Numbered from the stretch's first letter, positions 26,032-35,401 are shown. The stretch: 64,000 bases of DNA from Segatella maculosa DSM 19339 = JCM 15638 (GCF_000382385.1 NZ_KB908321.1:124001-188000), one strand, 5' to 3'. Notes: a model not told the origin generated them from the letters alone. Program-made: numbers and translations.

Positions 26032-27261
26032 ATGAAAAACAAACAGTTTATTTTTTTAGTGTTTTCCCTCGTGTTTTCCCTTTGTTCATGGGGACAGTCA
26101 TCTGCAGAAGTAACTGCCGTGGAAGTGGAGAATGAGAGCCAACTGGTGGATGGCGGTCTGTATATCATGACAGGATTTGCTGATAACAGTTACCATGCTA
26201 TGGGGTATCAAGGTATAAAAGGCGCCTTCTATTTCTCTTCTTTGCGAGATGGTTCTGTTTCTGCTCATACTTTGGTTTCCGACGTCCAGCCTCATTGTGA
26301 CATATTGCAATTTCAGAAAAAAGAAGATGGCTGGTATATCAAAGACTTGACGGCGGAGCAGAACGACGATTCGCATTGTTATTTATGTTATGACAAGGCA
26401 GAAGTCGGGTATCTGAGAACAACCTACTTGCCATCAGAGAAGTGTTTGGCCACTTTCGAAAAAGAAAGTGGCGGTTTCCATCTTCTCATCGGTGGGTATG
26501 CAGTGCGATATGATGATGTGGAGGGTAGGTATCGCTTATGTGATGATGCGAAGAAATTCAACCCCGTCCGTCTGTATCATGTCCAGAACACTAAAATCTC
26601 ATTGTCCGAGCAGATTGGTTTGGACTGTATTGATGCCGATATTGATGTCAGTTTGCACAGAGTCTTCAAACCCGAATGCTATAACACCTTTATTGTTCCG
26701 TTTGATATCCCGAACTATAAACAGCTGTTTGGGCAGGAGGCCGCGGCTTATATTCCTACGGCTTGCAAGGAAGGCTTGATTTATTTCACCGAGGTAAAGT
26801 CCGACCTCAAAGCAAATACGCCCTATCTGATTTTCGGCAAGATAAACATTCCTGCAAATCATGTTTATGAAATAGGTCTTGTCAAAGCCTCTCATAAAAG
26901 CAATGAAACCTTAACGTATCATATTCCCGGCCTGACTTGCTATGGAACATACAAAGTGGACAAGTTTGCTTCGAAGCGCAACATGTATATCTTCGGAGAT
27001 AACAATCTTGTCAAAGTGAAGGTTAAGGGCAAAGCGAAAGCCTCTTTGAATGCTTTCAGATGGTTGCTTGTCTGTGATAAGGCACCGAAAGCCGACGCTT
27101 TGCGCTTTGAAAAAGTGGCAACCGAGGTCAAGTCTTTACGAATATCGAGAAAGAATGATGATAGGATTTATACCTTGGGCGGTCTTTACATGGGTTCTTC
27201 CATTCAATATTTACCAAAAGGAATATATATACAGAACGGCAAGAAGATTGTTGTCCGATAG
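26032..27261 (+). CDS. Secreted protein of unknown function with C-terminal sorting-like tail
   Basis: The 409-residue protein begins with a signal peptide (MKNKQFIFLVFSLVFSLCSWGQ). I recognise no enzyme domain. Residues about 30-190 may form a beta-rich, lectin-like unit, and residues 200-390 another beta-rich unit (YNTFIVPFDIPNY, TPYLIFGKINIPANHVYEIG). The last 30 residues (YTLGGLYMGSSIQYLPKGIY, then IQNGKKIVVR) look like the short C-terminal end common on Prevotella secreted proteins and related to type IX sorting tails, so it may be surface-attached or released. It closes the run starting at 21598. Confidence 0.75.
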   Translation: MKNKQFIFLVFSLVFSLCSWGQSSAEVTAVEVENESQLVDGGLYIMTGFADNSYHAMGYQGIKGAFYFSSLRDGSVSAHTLVSDVQPHCDILQFQKKEDGWYIKDLTAEQNDDSHCYLCYDKAEVGYLRTTYLPSEKCLATFEKESGGFHLLIGGYAVRYDDVEGRYRLCDDAKKFNPVRLYHVQNTKISLSEQIGLDCIDADIDVSLHRVFKPECYNTFIVPFDIPNYKQLFGQEAAAYIPTACKEGLIYFTEVKSDLKANTPYLIFGKINIPANHVYEIGLVKASHKSNETLTYHIPGLTCYGTYKVDKFASKRNMYIFGDNNLVKVKVKGKAKASLNAFRWLLVCDKAPKADALRFEKVATEVKSLRISRKNDDRIYTLGGLYMGSSIQYLPKGIYIQNGKKIVVR

Positions 27262-27303
27262 AAAGAGCCTCACGCTCACGATGTCAATGCGGTTCGGGGT
27301 AAG

Positions 27304-27590
27304 AATAGGGGCTTCCGCCAACACATTTTTTAACTTTTACTCTCGGTGGAACTTCCGCCGATACATTTCTTAACATTTAACCTTCGACGGAATTTCCGCT
27401 AATACATTTCTTAACGTTTTGCCTCCGGTGGAACTTCCGCCAATACATCTTTTAACTTTTAACTCTCGGCGGAACTTCCGCCGATATGTATTTTACCTCT
27501 TGGCTTCCAGCGGAGGTTCCGCCGACATGTTTTTTTTATTTTGACTCTCGGTGGAATTCTCGCCGGCGGACATTCTTTCGTTTATCTCTA
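27304..27590. repeat. Tandem palindromic array, exact 41-bp step
   Basis: Cores of the form GGCGGAACTTCCGCC begin at 27345, 27386, 27427, 27468, 27509 and 27550, each exactly 41 bp apart; a degenerate copy lies at about 27304. Arms vary together in several copies (GGTGG/CCGCC, GACGG/CCGCT, AGCGG/CCGCC). Linkers resemble ATACATTTCTTAAC. It occupies most of the 427-bp gap before the PBP1A gene. Confidence 0.93.
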
Positions 27591-27649
27591 AGTTTTATAA
27601 TGCCCTTAACTTTTTTCATGCAACCGGCGTGGAATTCGAGAAAATTATG

Positions 27650-27657
27650 TAAGTTTG
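27650..27657 (+). promoter_or_regulatory. -7 box of the PBP1A promoter
   Basis: TAAGTTTG, 31 bp before the ATG at 27689. A -33 TTTG at the right distance is not seen. Confidence 0.55.
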
Positions 27658-27688
27658 CACCATACAAACCCTGATATAACATAGGATT

Positions 27689-30250
27689 ATGGACAAGATA
27701 AAAAGATTATTCAATTGGTGCATACGCTATCTGCGTAACTTTTGGCCATGGTACAAGTCATTATACCACGGGCGTGCGTGGTACACAAAGACCGCCATCG
27801 GACTCCTGTCATTCTTCATCACCTTGATTGTCTATCTGGGAATGGTCGACATGAACTTCCTTTGGCTCTTCGGAAAATCACCGGGCTATTTCTCGGGCAT
27901 CATGGATCCGCAGACGAGCGAGGCATCCGAGATATACAGCGCCGACGGCAAGTTGATTGGAAAGTATTTCAACGAGAACAGAACCCCCGTCAAGTATGAA
28001 GAAGTCAACCCTAAGTTCTTCCGTGCACTGGTGGACACCGAGGACGAACGGTTCTATAAGCATTTCGGCATCGACCCTATCGGATTGTTCGGTGCGATGA
28101 AAGATGCCGTGTTCCATCATGACGGCCGCGGTGCCTCGACGATTACCCAGCAGTTGGCCAAGAACATGTTTCGGGTCCGTTCGCAGTATTCCACGGGACT
28201 ATTGGGCAAGATACCCGGATTGAAAATTCTGATTGTGAAGAGCAAGGAGTGGATTATTGCCACGAAACTCGAAACCGTGTATTCCAAGAAAGAAATCATC
28301 ACGATGTATGCCAACACGGTGGACTTCGGCAACAACTCTTTCGGTATCAAGACGGCAGCGAAAACTTATTTCAACACGACTCCGCTTGACCTGACGACCG
28401 AACAGGCTGCCGTCTTGGTGGGCATGCTGAAAGCTACGTCTTATTACAATCCGAGAACCAATCCGCAAAACGCTTTGGCGCGCCGCAACACGGTGCTTGA
28501 GAATTTATATCATCACGGTGACTTAAAACGTGAGGAATGCGACTCACTGAAAAGCATTCCCATCAAGCTCGATTTCAAGGTCGAAGAGAACTACGACGGG
28601 CAGGCCAAATATTTCAGAGAGGCCATTGCGTCTTATCTGAAAGACTGGTGCAACGAAAACGGATATGATTTGTATTCCAGCGGTCTGAAGATATACACGA
28701 CCATCGATACCCGAATGCAGAAGTATGCCGAGGAAGCGGCAAGAAAGCAGATGAAGCAGGTGCAGCAGAACTTCAATAATCATTGGGGTATCTACAGAAA
28801 CCAATCCGGCAATTGGCTCCGTCAAGAACCATGGCAGGACGAGAACCATCAGGTGATACCCAACTTCATTCAACAGATTGCAGAACGGCAACCTTTCTAT
28901 AAGGCCTTGCTGGCCCGTTTTCCCAATAATCCCGACTCCGTCAGCTACTATTATAAAGTGTGGAAGCACCCCGTAAAGGTGTTCGACTATGCCAAAGGCT
29001 CCGTCGTCAAAGAAATGACCTCCGAGGATTCCATCAAATACATGACGACGTTCATGCACTGCGCCTTTGTTGCCATGGAACCGCAGACGGGAGCCGTGAA
29101 GGCATGGGTGGGCGACATCGACTTCAATTCGTGGAAGTATGACAAGGTGACGGCCATGCGCCAACCCGGCTCAACGTTCAAGCTGTTCGTCTATACGGAG
29201 GCCATGAACCAAGGACTCACCCCATGCGACAAGCGACGCGACGAATATATCTCGATGCAAGTCTATGACAAGAAGAAACAAAAGGAAGTTACATGGACGC
29301 CGGGCAATGCCAACGGCTCTTTCAGTGGCGACTCCATGCCTTTGAAGAGTGCCTTCGCCCGAAGCATCAACTCGGTTGCTGTCAGACTCGGTCAGGAGAT
29401 GGGCATCAAGCGCATCATCGAGACGGCCAAGAAGATGGGCATCGTGAGCCCGTTGGACGATGCGCCTTCCTTGGCACTGGGTTCCAGCGATGTCACGCTG
29501 TTGGAGATGGTGAATGCCTACTGCGTTGTTGCGGATAACGGCAAGCACCACGACCCCGTGCTGGTCACCCGCGTCTTGGATAAAGACGGAAACGAAGTGT
29601 ATGTAGGCCCAACCAAGTCCGAGCAGGTTATTCCTTATAAGAGTGCATTCCTCATGCAGCAGATGTTGCAAGGCGGCATGCGTGAACCCGGCGGAACGTC
29701 ACAATCGCTTTGGGGATATGTGGGAGACTTCCGCGACACCGAGTTCGGCGGAAAGACCGGAACGAGCAACAACCACTCCGATGCGTGGTTCATGGGCGTC
29801 AGTCCCAAATTGGTGGTAGGAGCATGGGTCGGTGGCGAATACCGAAGCATCCATTTCCGAACCGGGGCGTTAGGACAAGGCTCGCGAACGGCACTACCCA
29901 TTTGCGGCTACTTCCTGCAGGCGTTGTTCAGAGATCCGGCCTTCAAGCAGTATCACGCCAAGTTCGACAAACCGCACGATGATGACATCACGAGCGACAT
30001 GTATCTCTGCCCCAGCTATAGTCCGCAAGCCAAGCGTGACACGACGGCCAACGACAGTATCATCGGTGAAGAGGAGGTCATACTCGACGAAGAAGGCAAT
30101 CCGGTCACCCGTCCGATAGAAGAATCCGAAGGAAGCAACAATAAAACTCCGGAAAATTCGAAGGCCGCAAAGCCTGCCAATGAACCTAAAAAAGAGAAGG
30201 ACAAGAAACGAAAGCCGGCTGAACAGCAAGTCAACTTAGATGACCTCTGA
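27689..30250 (+). CDS. Penicillin-binding protein 1A (bifunctional glycosyltransferase/transpeptidase)
   Basis: It polymerises lipid II into glycan strands and cross-links them in the periplasm. The 853-residue protein has a cytosolic start, one membrane span (about residues 35-55), a GT51 domain with the catalytic glutamate in DTEDERFYKHFG and GASTITQQLAKN, and a transpeptidase domain with SxxK in PGSTFKLF (Ser495), SIN in ARSINSVAVR, and KTGTS beginning at Lys689. The end is a lysine/glutamate/proline-rich tail typical of Bacteroidota PBP1A. Length is normal. The small acidic protein gene follows after 26 bp. Confidence 0.96.
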   Translation: MDKIKRLFNWCIRYLRNFWPWYKSLYHGRAWYTKTAIGLLSFFITLIVYLGMVDMNFLWLFGKSPGYFSGIMDPQTSEASEIYSADGKLIGKYFNENRTPVKYEEVNPKFFRALVDTEDERFYKHFGIDPIGLFGAMKDAVFHHDGRGASTITQQLAKNMFRVRSQYSTGLLGKIPGLKILIVKSKEWIIATKLETVYSKKEIITMYANTVDFGNNSFGIKTAAKTYFNTTPLDLTTEQAAVLVGMLKATSYYNPRTNPQNALARRNTVLENLYHHGDLKREECDSLKSIPIKLDFKVEENYDGQAKYFREAIASYLKDWCNENGYDLYSSGLKIYTTIDTRMQKYAEEAARKQMKQVQQNFNNHWGIYRNQSGNWLRQEPWQDENHQVIPNFIQQIAERQPFYKALLARFPNNPDSVSYYYKVWKHPVKVFDYAKGSVVKEMTSEDSIKYMTTFMHCAFVAMEPQTGAVKAWVGDIDFNSWKYDKVTAMRQPGSTFKLFVYTEAMNQGLTPCDKRRDEYISMQVYDKKKQKEVTWTPGNANGSFSGDSMPLKSAFARSINSVAVRLGQEMGIKRIIETAKKMGIVSPLDDAPSLALGSSDVTLLEMVNAYCVVADNGKHHDPVLVTRVLDKDGNEVYVGPTKSEQVIPYKSAFLMQQMLQGGMREPGGTSQSLWGYVGDFRDTEFGGKTGTSNNHSDAWFMGVSPKLVVGAWVGGEYRSIHFRTGALGQGSRTALPICGYFLQALFRDPAFKQYHAKFDKPHDDDITSDMYLCPSYSPQAKRDTTANDSIIGEEEVILDEEGNPVTRPIEESEGSNNKTPENSKAAKPANEPKKEKDKKRKPAEQQVNLDDL

Positions 30251-30276
30251 CAATAATCATTTAATCCGCACAACGC

Positions 30277-30717
30277 ATGAATACAATCGAACAAACCACA
30301 CAACAAATTGAACGCTTTATCCATAAAATCGGGCAAAAGTTTCCGGCGTGCGACGAATGCGACATCGTGACCGACATACACGTATGCGCGAACCAAGACA
30401 CCGGGGAGCTGTTGGCCTACGACGACAATGAAAACGAGATTACACGGTGCGTGATTGAACAGTGGATCGGCAACACCGACGATAACTTCTACGACCGGAT
30501 TACGCTGCAACTGAGAAAAATTTTCAAACGCGAGGCCGAAATCGTCGACCATCTGGGCATTCTGAAGCCCTACAGCTTCGTGTTGGAGAGCGACGAACGC
30601 ATGCCCATTGCCGAGCTCTATCTTGCCGACGACGACACGGTCATCATCGACGGCGACCTGATGCCGGGATTGGACAAAGACTTTGACGACTTCCTTTCAA
30701 AGCTCATGCAGGAATAA
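30277..30717 (+). CDS. Conserved small acidic protein, unknown function
   Basis: The 146-residue protein is strongly acidic (about 30 Asp and Glu) with no signal peptide, membrane span or known motif. It begins MNTIEQTTQQIERFIHKIGQ and contains two cysteines in PACDECD. Good length, a proper ATG and close spacing (26 bp) behind the PBP1A gene support a real gene in the same transcript. I cannot offer a function. Confidence 0.7.
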   Translation: MNTIEQTTQQIERFIHKIGQKFPACDECDIVTDIHVCANQDTGELLAYDDNENEITRCVIEQWIGNTDDNFYDRITLQLRKIFKREAEIVDHLGILKPYSFVLESDERMPIAELYLADDDTVIIDGDLMPGLDKDFDDFLSKLMQE

Positions 30718-30758
30718 CGCTGCCCGCCGACAATTCATTTTCAGCCCAAATCGTTATA

Positions 30759-31093
30759 AGCCCCGGGGCGCAAACGCCAAACCGAAAGAAATATTAGTTG
30801 CGCCCCGGGGCGAAAGTACCAAACGTAAACGTATATTAACGTCGCCCTAGGGCGAAAGCTCCAAACGTAAACATGTGTTAACGTCGCCCCGGGGCGAAAG
30901 TCTCGATGTAAACATATATTAACATCGCCCTAAGGCGAAAGTTTCAAACGTAAATGTGTGTTAACATCGCCCTAGGGCGCAAGTTCCAAACGTAAACGTG
31001 TGTTAACGTCGCCCCGGGGCGAAAGCACCAAACTGAAGTGGAAGGTGACTGTGCTCCAAGGCGCAAGCATCAAACCGAAAGAAAAAAGGTTGG
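30759..31093. repeat. Tandem palindromic array, 41-42 bp step
   Basis: Cores start at 30759, 30801, 30843, 30885, 30926, 30968, 31010 and 31052 (steps 42, 42, 42, 41, 42, 42, 42). They alternate between CGCCCCGGGGCG and CGCCCTAGGGCG, so the centre changes from CCGG to CTAG while staying a perfect palindrome; one copy is imperfect (CGCCCTAAGGCG). Linkers look like AAAGTACCAAACGTAAACG and variants. Edge units contain CGAAAGAAATATT, exactly as in the array at 1723-2107, on the opposite strand. It fills the 531-bp gap with the terminator and promoter that follow. Confidence 0.93.
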
Positions 31094-31168
31094 TCCAATT
31101 GAGAGCAGACCTCCCACGGACCGGTGTGGGTTTATAGTTGTCTATAAACGTTAATGTGTCTAAAAGTA

Positions 31169-31200
31169 GGGCGGGACGGAAGATGGTGTCCGCCCTTTTT
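31169..31200 (+). terminator. Terminator-like hairpin before the LTA-synthase-like gene
   Basis: GGGCGG (31169-31174) pairs with CCGCCC (31190-31195), followed by five Ts (31196-31200). It lies directly before the next promoter, as at 21541-21582. Confidence 0.7.
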
Positions 31201-31203
31201 GCG

Positions 31204-31211
31204 TACTTTTG
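31204..31211 (+). promoter_or_regulatory. -7 box of the LTA-synthase-like operon
   Basis: TACTTTTG, 37 bp before the ATG at 31249. It lies within a longer open frame and so argues for the start at 31249 rather than 31138. The -33 element is not clear. Confidence 0.6.
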
Positions 31212-31248
31212 CATCGTTTACAAACGGAATGGGCATTCCAATCAACTG

Positions 31249-33060
31249 ATGAAAACCAATACACTGAAGTTTCTCGCGGTCTATACGGCATGGGTGATGC
31301 TCTTTGCCTTGCAAAAACCTTGTTTCATGCTTTGGCATCATGCGTTGATGCCGACGGCAGGGGTGGGCGACGTGTGGCAGGTGATGCTTCACGGACTGTC
31401 GCTCGATCTTTCTGTGGCAGGCTATTTCAGCGTGGTGCCGGGGCTGCTGATACTGGCTGAGACGTGGTGTCGTGGGCGTGTCACGAGGTGGATTGGCCGT
31501 GGCTATGACGCGTTGGCCGCGCTGTTGTTTGCCGTGACATTCTGTCTCAACCTCGTGCTTTATGGCTATTGGGGCTTTCCGCTTGATGTTACGCCGCTGT
31601 TCTACTTCTTCTCTTCTCCGGCCGATGCCGTGGCGAGTGTGAGCGTGTGGACGGTGGTAGTGGGCTGTGCAATGGCGTTGCTCTTGGCGGCGGGCGTTTT
31701 CCTGTTGATACAAAAGGTGGAACACGGGTTTGACGGTCTTTCCCCAAACGGTGGTGGAAGGATAGGACGGTCGGTGTTGCAGCTTGTGCTGACGGGGGCG
31801 TTGCTCCTGCCCATCAGAGGTGGTGTGGGCGTGTCGGTGATGAATGTGGGCGAGGCCTATTTCAGTAAGGACATGCGGCTGAATCATGCGGCCGTGAACC
31901 CGGTGTTCAGCTTGATGGAGAGCCTGTCGAAGCAGGAGGACTTCGCTTCGCAATATAGGTTTATGGACGAGGGCGAGGCGGAGCGCGTCTGCCGGCCTTT
32001 GCTCTACACGCGGAGCGACAGCACGGAACGGTTGCTCACCGTGCAGCGGCCCGATATTTATATCGTGATATTGGAGAGCTTCTCGCGTGAACTGATGAAG
32101 ACCCGTGCTGTGCCTAACATGAACCGATGGGCCAAAGAAGGCGTTTTCTTTGAGCATTTCTATGCCAACAGCTTCCGTACCGACCGTGGCATTGTGTCTA
32201 TCCTGAGTGGCTATCCGGCTCAGCCGACAACCAGTCTGATGAAATATACGCGGAAGGTCAATCATCTTCCTTCTATTGCAGGCACGTTGAATCGGCAGGG
32301 ATATGGATTGAAATATTATTACGGGGGCGACGCGGACTTCACGAATATGCGTGCTTATCTGACAGGAATGGGTTTCACGGACATTGTGTCGGACAAAGAC
32401 TTCCCGTTGAAGAGTAGGCTGAGTAAGTGGGGCGTTCCCGACCATTTGGTGTTTGAGCGATTGCAGAACGATTTGAAGGGTGAGACAGGCGGTCCGCTGT
32501 TGCGTGTTATCCAGACAAGTAGCTCGCATGAACCTTTCGATGTTCCTTTCCGGCGGCTGGGCAACAAGGTGTTGAATGCCTTTGCCTATACCGACGACTG
32601 CGTGGGACGCTTCATTGCCTTTCTGAAACGTACGGGACGTTGGAAGCGTTCGCTCGTTATCTTGGTGCCCGACCATCAAGGTTGCTATCCCGAACACTTG
32701 AGCGAGTTCTGTCTTGCACATTATCAGATACCGATGATATGGATGGGCGGTGCTGTTAAGTCACCTTTTACGGTGGAGAACTACGGCTCGCAGCATGATT
32801 TAGCAGCTACATTACTGGGGCAGATGGGCATCGGGCATGAGAATTTCCGCTTCAGTAAAGACATGCTTGACCGCAAGGCTCCACACTTTGCATTCTTCAC
32901 GTTCCCCGACCTTTGGGGCTTGGCAACGCAAGAACGGCGAATGATTTATGACAATGTCTCGAAGAAGGTGATGCTCGATGAGGGCAATGGCCGGCATGAT
33001 TTAGAAAGGCAAGGAAAGGCCTACTTGCAAGAACTCTATAACGACATAGCGCAACGATGA
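31249..33060 (+). CDS. LTA-synthase-family membrane sulfatase/phosphatase-fold enzyme
   Basis: The 603-residue protein has an N-terminal part with about five membrane spans and a periplasmic alkaline-phosphatase-superfamily domain from about residue 260: PDIYIVILESFS carries the metal-binding glutamate, the nucleophile is Thr311 in FRTDRGIVSILSG, and VPDHQGCYP and LAATLLGQMG complete the fold. Relatives move phosphoglycerol or phosphoethanolamine onto surface glycans or lipids. Gram-negative Bacteroidota lack true lipoteichoic acid, so the acceptor is unknown. Together with the PAP2 phosphatase that overlaps its end, lipid or glycan head-group transfer in the envelope is plausible. Confidence 0.87.
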   Translation: MKTNTLKFLAVYTAWVMLFALQKPCFMLWHHALMPTAGVGDVWQVMLHGLSLDLSVAGYFSVVPGLLILAETWCRGRVTRWIGRGYDALAALLFAVTFCLNLVLYGYWGFPLDVTPLFYFFSSPADAVASVSVWTVVVGCAMALLLAAGVFLLIQKVEHGFDGLSPNGGGRIGRSVLQLVLTGALLLPIRGGVGVSVMNVGEAYFSKDMRLNHAAVNPVFSLMESLSKQEDFASQYRFMDEGEAERVCRPLLYTRSDSTERLLTVQRPDIYIVILESFSRELMKTRAVPNMNRWAKEGVFFEHFYANSFRTDRGIVSILSGYPAQPTTSLMKYTRKVNHLPSIAGTLNRQGYGLKYYYGGDADFTNMRAYLTGMGFTDIVSDKDFPLKSRLSKWGVPDHLVFERLQNDLKGETGGPLLRVIQTSSSHEPFDVPFRRLGNKVLNAFAYTDDCVGRFIAFLKRTGRWKRSLVILVPDHQGCYPEHLSEFCLAHYQIPMIWMGGAVKSPFTVENYGSQHDLAATLLGQMGIGHENFRFSKDMLDRKAPHFAFFTFPDLWGLATQERRMIYDNVSKKVMLDEGNGRHDLERQGKAYLQELYNDIAQR

Positions 33061-33734
33061 TGACAGAACTATCGGAACTCTTTCAGACGCTTAAAACTGT
33101 CGATACAACAGTCTTTCTCGCGGTGAACGGTTGTCACAACGACTATTTCGACAGTGTGATGTGGTTGGTGAGCGACAGGTTCGTGTGGCTCCCGATGTAT
33201 GCTGCGTTGCTCTATGTGTTGCTGAAGAACTATTCTTATAAGGTAGTGCTGTCTGTTCTTTTGGCTATCGGTGTTGTCATTCTGTTCACCGATAGCTTTA
33301 CTTCGCAGGTTGTCCGACCATGGATAGCGCGGCTTCGTCCCGGTAATCTCGATAATCCCCTAAGTGCTTGCGTGCATGTTGTGGACGATTATCGTGGTGG
33401 AGCGTATGGTTGTCCGTCCAATCATGCAAGCAATACGTGGGGCTTGGCTTTCTTCTTTACCTATCTATTCAGACGCTATTGGCTTTCGGTCTTTCTCTTT
33501 TCGTGGGCGCTTTTGCAATGCTATAGTCGCATGTACTTGGGCGTTCACTATTTCGGCGATCTGTTGATAGGGGTGCTGTTTGCCTTGTGTGGTTCTTCAG
33601 TTGTTTATTATATGTTTAGTCGGATAAGTGGTCCGCAGTATGCACAAGACTTGAAAAACCTTTATATGCCGGTGTGGGTGGGATTGTTCATCTTGGCAGT
33701 GATTATGGTTTCCTCTATATTCTATCGCGTATGA
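33057..33734 (+). CDS. PAP2-family membrane phosphatase
   Basis: The 225-residue protein has five or six membrane spans and the three PAP2 motifs: RPWIARLRPG (a KxxxxxxRP-type variant), the PSNHASN motif with the acid/base histidine, and SRMYLGVHYFGD with the nucleophilic histidine. Such enzymes remove phosphate from undecaprenyl diphosphate, lipid A or phosphatidate. Its ATG overlaps the stop of the preceding gene (ATGA), so translation is coupled, and the next gene overlaps it in the same way. Substrate unknown; a partner role with the LTA-synthase-like enzyme is likely. Confidence 0.92.
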   Translation: MMTELSELFQTLKTVDTTVFLAVNGCHNDYFDSVMWLVSDRFVWLPMYAALLYVLLKNYSYKVVLSVLLAIGVVILFTDSFTSQVVRPWIARLRPGNLDNPLSACVHVVDDYRGGAYGCPSNHASNTWGLAFFFTYLFRRYWLSVFLFSWALLQCYSRMYLGVHYFGDLLIGVLFALCGSSVVYYMFSRISGPQYAQDLKNLYMPVWVGLFILAVIMVSSIFYRV

Positions 33735-34414
33735 CCATAGCGCCCGTTGCCGTTTTCCATTCTCCTTTCAGTTCAAAGTTCGGTATCCCAAAGCAGAGTG
33801 GTGTTGTGGAGATATTGAAAGGAGAGATTGTGTTCCTTCCAGCCTATCGTAATCCTGATGCGTTGCGTGGATTGGAGGCCTTTGATTATTTGTGGCTCAT
33901 TTGGGATTTCAATGCCAACAGGCATCATGCGGGTAGTTTGATGGTACGCCCTCCACGTCTCGGAGGGAATAAGAAGGTTGGAGTGTTTGCCAGTCGCAGT
34001 CCTTTTCGTCCTAACGGTTTAGGTCTTTCTTCAGTGAAGATTGAAATGATAGAGTGGGCGAGTAATCGTGGTCCGGTCATTCATGTATTGGGTGCGGATT
34101 TGATGAATGGAACGCCGATTTACGACATCAAACCTTATGTGACCTATACCGATGCACATGTCAATGCGCGCAGTGGATTTGTAGACACTAACCAATGGCA
34201 ACGCTTGCAGGTAGTCATGTCCGATGAAGTGCATGCCTTTTTGTTGTCTCGTGGCTTTGATGAGGAACGGATAGCAGCGTTGAAGCAAGTGTTGGAGCAA
34301 GACCCTCGTCCCCCGTATCAAGACAATCCCGATAAGATTTACGGCATGCCTTTCATGGGAGCCGATATTCATTTCCGCGTGAAGGGCGATGTGCTGACAG
34401 TCTTAGCTTTGTAA
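33731..34414 (+). CDS. trmO: tRNA t6A37 N6-methyltransferase TrmO
   Basis: TrmO methylates t6A at position 37 of threonine tRNAs using S-adenosylmethionine. The 227-residue protein has the family's beta-barrel sequence: IAPVAVFHSPFSSKFGIPKQ, FDYLWLIWDFN and the signature RSPFRPNGLGLS, then the C-terminal extension. The frame is open from 33674, but the ATG at 33731 overlaps the TGA of the PAP2 gene by the same ATGA junction as the gene before, and it starts exactly at the conserved region. An envelope pair coupled to a tRNA enzyme is odd but may just be chance. Confidence 0.93.
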   Translation: MTIAPVAVFHSPFSSKFGIPKQSGVVEILKGEIVFLPAYRNPDALRGLEAFDYLWLIWDFNANRHHAGSLMVRPPRLGGNKKVGVFASRSPFRPNGLGLSSVKIEMIEWASNRGPVIHVLGADLMNGTPIYDIKPYVTYTDAHVNARSGFVDTNQWQRLQVVMSDEVHAFLLSRGFDEERIAALKQVLEQDPRPPYQDNPDKIYGMPFMGADIHFRVKGDVLTVLAL

Positions 34415-34416
34415 AT

Positions 34417-35178
34417 CTATCCGTTTGGGCGTTCGGTTGCTTTTACGATAAGAATACTGAGTTCGTAAAGCAGCCAGATGGGGAGGGAAACAATGAACAA
34501 GGTGAAGATGTCGGAGGTAGGCGTAATGACGGCTGCAAGGATAACAATGCCCACGATGGCATGCTTGCGGTATCGTGTCATCCATGAATGCTTGAGCAAT
34601 CCCGCGAGTGCGAGTAACCAGCTGATAACCGGAATCTCAAAGACAAGGCCGAAGAGGAGTGCCATCATGAGCAGCGTGTCCATATATGACTGTATGGTCA
34701 GCATGTTTTGGACTTCGGGGCTCACGGAATAAGTGCCGAGAAAACGCAGCGTCAAAGGGAAGATAAGGAAGTAATTGACGAGATTGCCCATGAAGAACAT
34801 AGCGTAGGCACTGCCGACGATGCGCCCCGAATACTTGCGTTCTCTGGCATACAGCGCCGGGCTAATGAACTTGTATAGCTGATAGATGATGTAAGGCGAA
34901 GCGCAAAGAATACCGACAAACACAGCGACTTTTACGTGGACAAGAAATTGCTCCGTGAGTCCGGTGTTGATGAGGCTGATGCCGAAAGACTCGGTCCGCA
35001 GCATCTTGTAGGTGATGAAACCGTGGTCTTTCGGTGCCAAAACAATCTTGAATATCGGCTCTTTGAAGTAAAAGGCCAGCAGTGTGCACGCTCCGCCCAC
35101 AATGATGACCTTGAGAATGATGCTCCGCAGAATGTCCAAATGTTCCCAAAAGGAGAGCTCTTCGTTCTCAGCCATCAC
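34417..35178 (-). CDS. tatC: Twin-arginine translocase subunit TatC
   Basis: TatC is the signal-peptide receptor of the Tat system, which exports folded proteins across the inner membrane. The 253-residue protein has six membrane spans, the N-terminal [14 protein letters not shown] region, and [22 protein letters not shown]. Length is right. Its ATG overlaps the stop of tatA by 4 bp. It converges with trmO, with only 2 bp between the stop codons, so no separate terminator fits between. Confidence 0.95.
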   Translation of the reverse strand: MMAENEELSFWEHLDILRSIILKVIIVGGACTLLAFYFKEPIFKIVLAPKDHGFITYKMLRTESFGISLINTGLTEQFLVHVKVAVFVGILCASPYIIYQLYKFISPALYARERKYSGRIVGSAYAMFFMGNLVNYFLIFPLTLRFLGTYSVSPEVQNMLTIQSYMDTLLMMALLFGLVFEIPVISWLLALAGLLKHSWMTRYRKHAIVGIVILAAVITPTSDIFTLFIVSLPIWLLYELSILIVKATERPNG

Positions 35179-35372
35179 TTGTCATTGGCGTTTGTCGTGT
35201 CCTTTTCCGTATCTTTTGTGTTTGGATTCGCTTCATTCTCGATGCCGTTGACTCCGTCCTTGAAACTCTTGACTCCTTTGCCAAGTCCTTTCATCAGCTC
35301 TGGAATCTTCTTGCCGCCAAACAAAAGCAGGATAATAAGTGCAATGATAAAAATTTCTTGTGTTCCTAACAT
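35175..35372 (-). CDS. tatA: Twin-arginine translocase subunit TatA
   Basis: The 65-residue protein is a standard TatA: short N-terminus, one membrane helix ([20 protein letters not shown]) with the FG hinge, and an amphipathic helix ([14 protein letters not shown]), then a polar tail. TatA forms the pore-like assembly of the Tat system. It is upstream of tatC with overlapping codons and has a consensus promoter. No tatB-like gene is seen, fitting minimal TatA-TatC systems. Confidence 0.94.
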   Translation of the reverse strand: MLGTQEIFIIALIILLLFGGKKIPELMKGLGKGVKSFKDGVNGIENEANPNTKDTEKDTTNANDK

Positions 35373-35401
35373 GTTCTTTGGGTTAATGGGTTTATTGCAT
35401 G

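Noticed and set aside
31132..32721. 529-codon minus-strand frame
   Set aside because: It lies wholly opposite the LTA-synthase-like gene, is rich in His, Arg and Gln as antisense frames of GC-rich genes are, and has no known domain.
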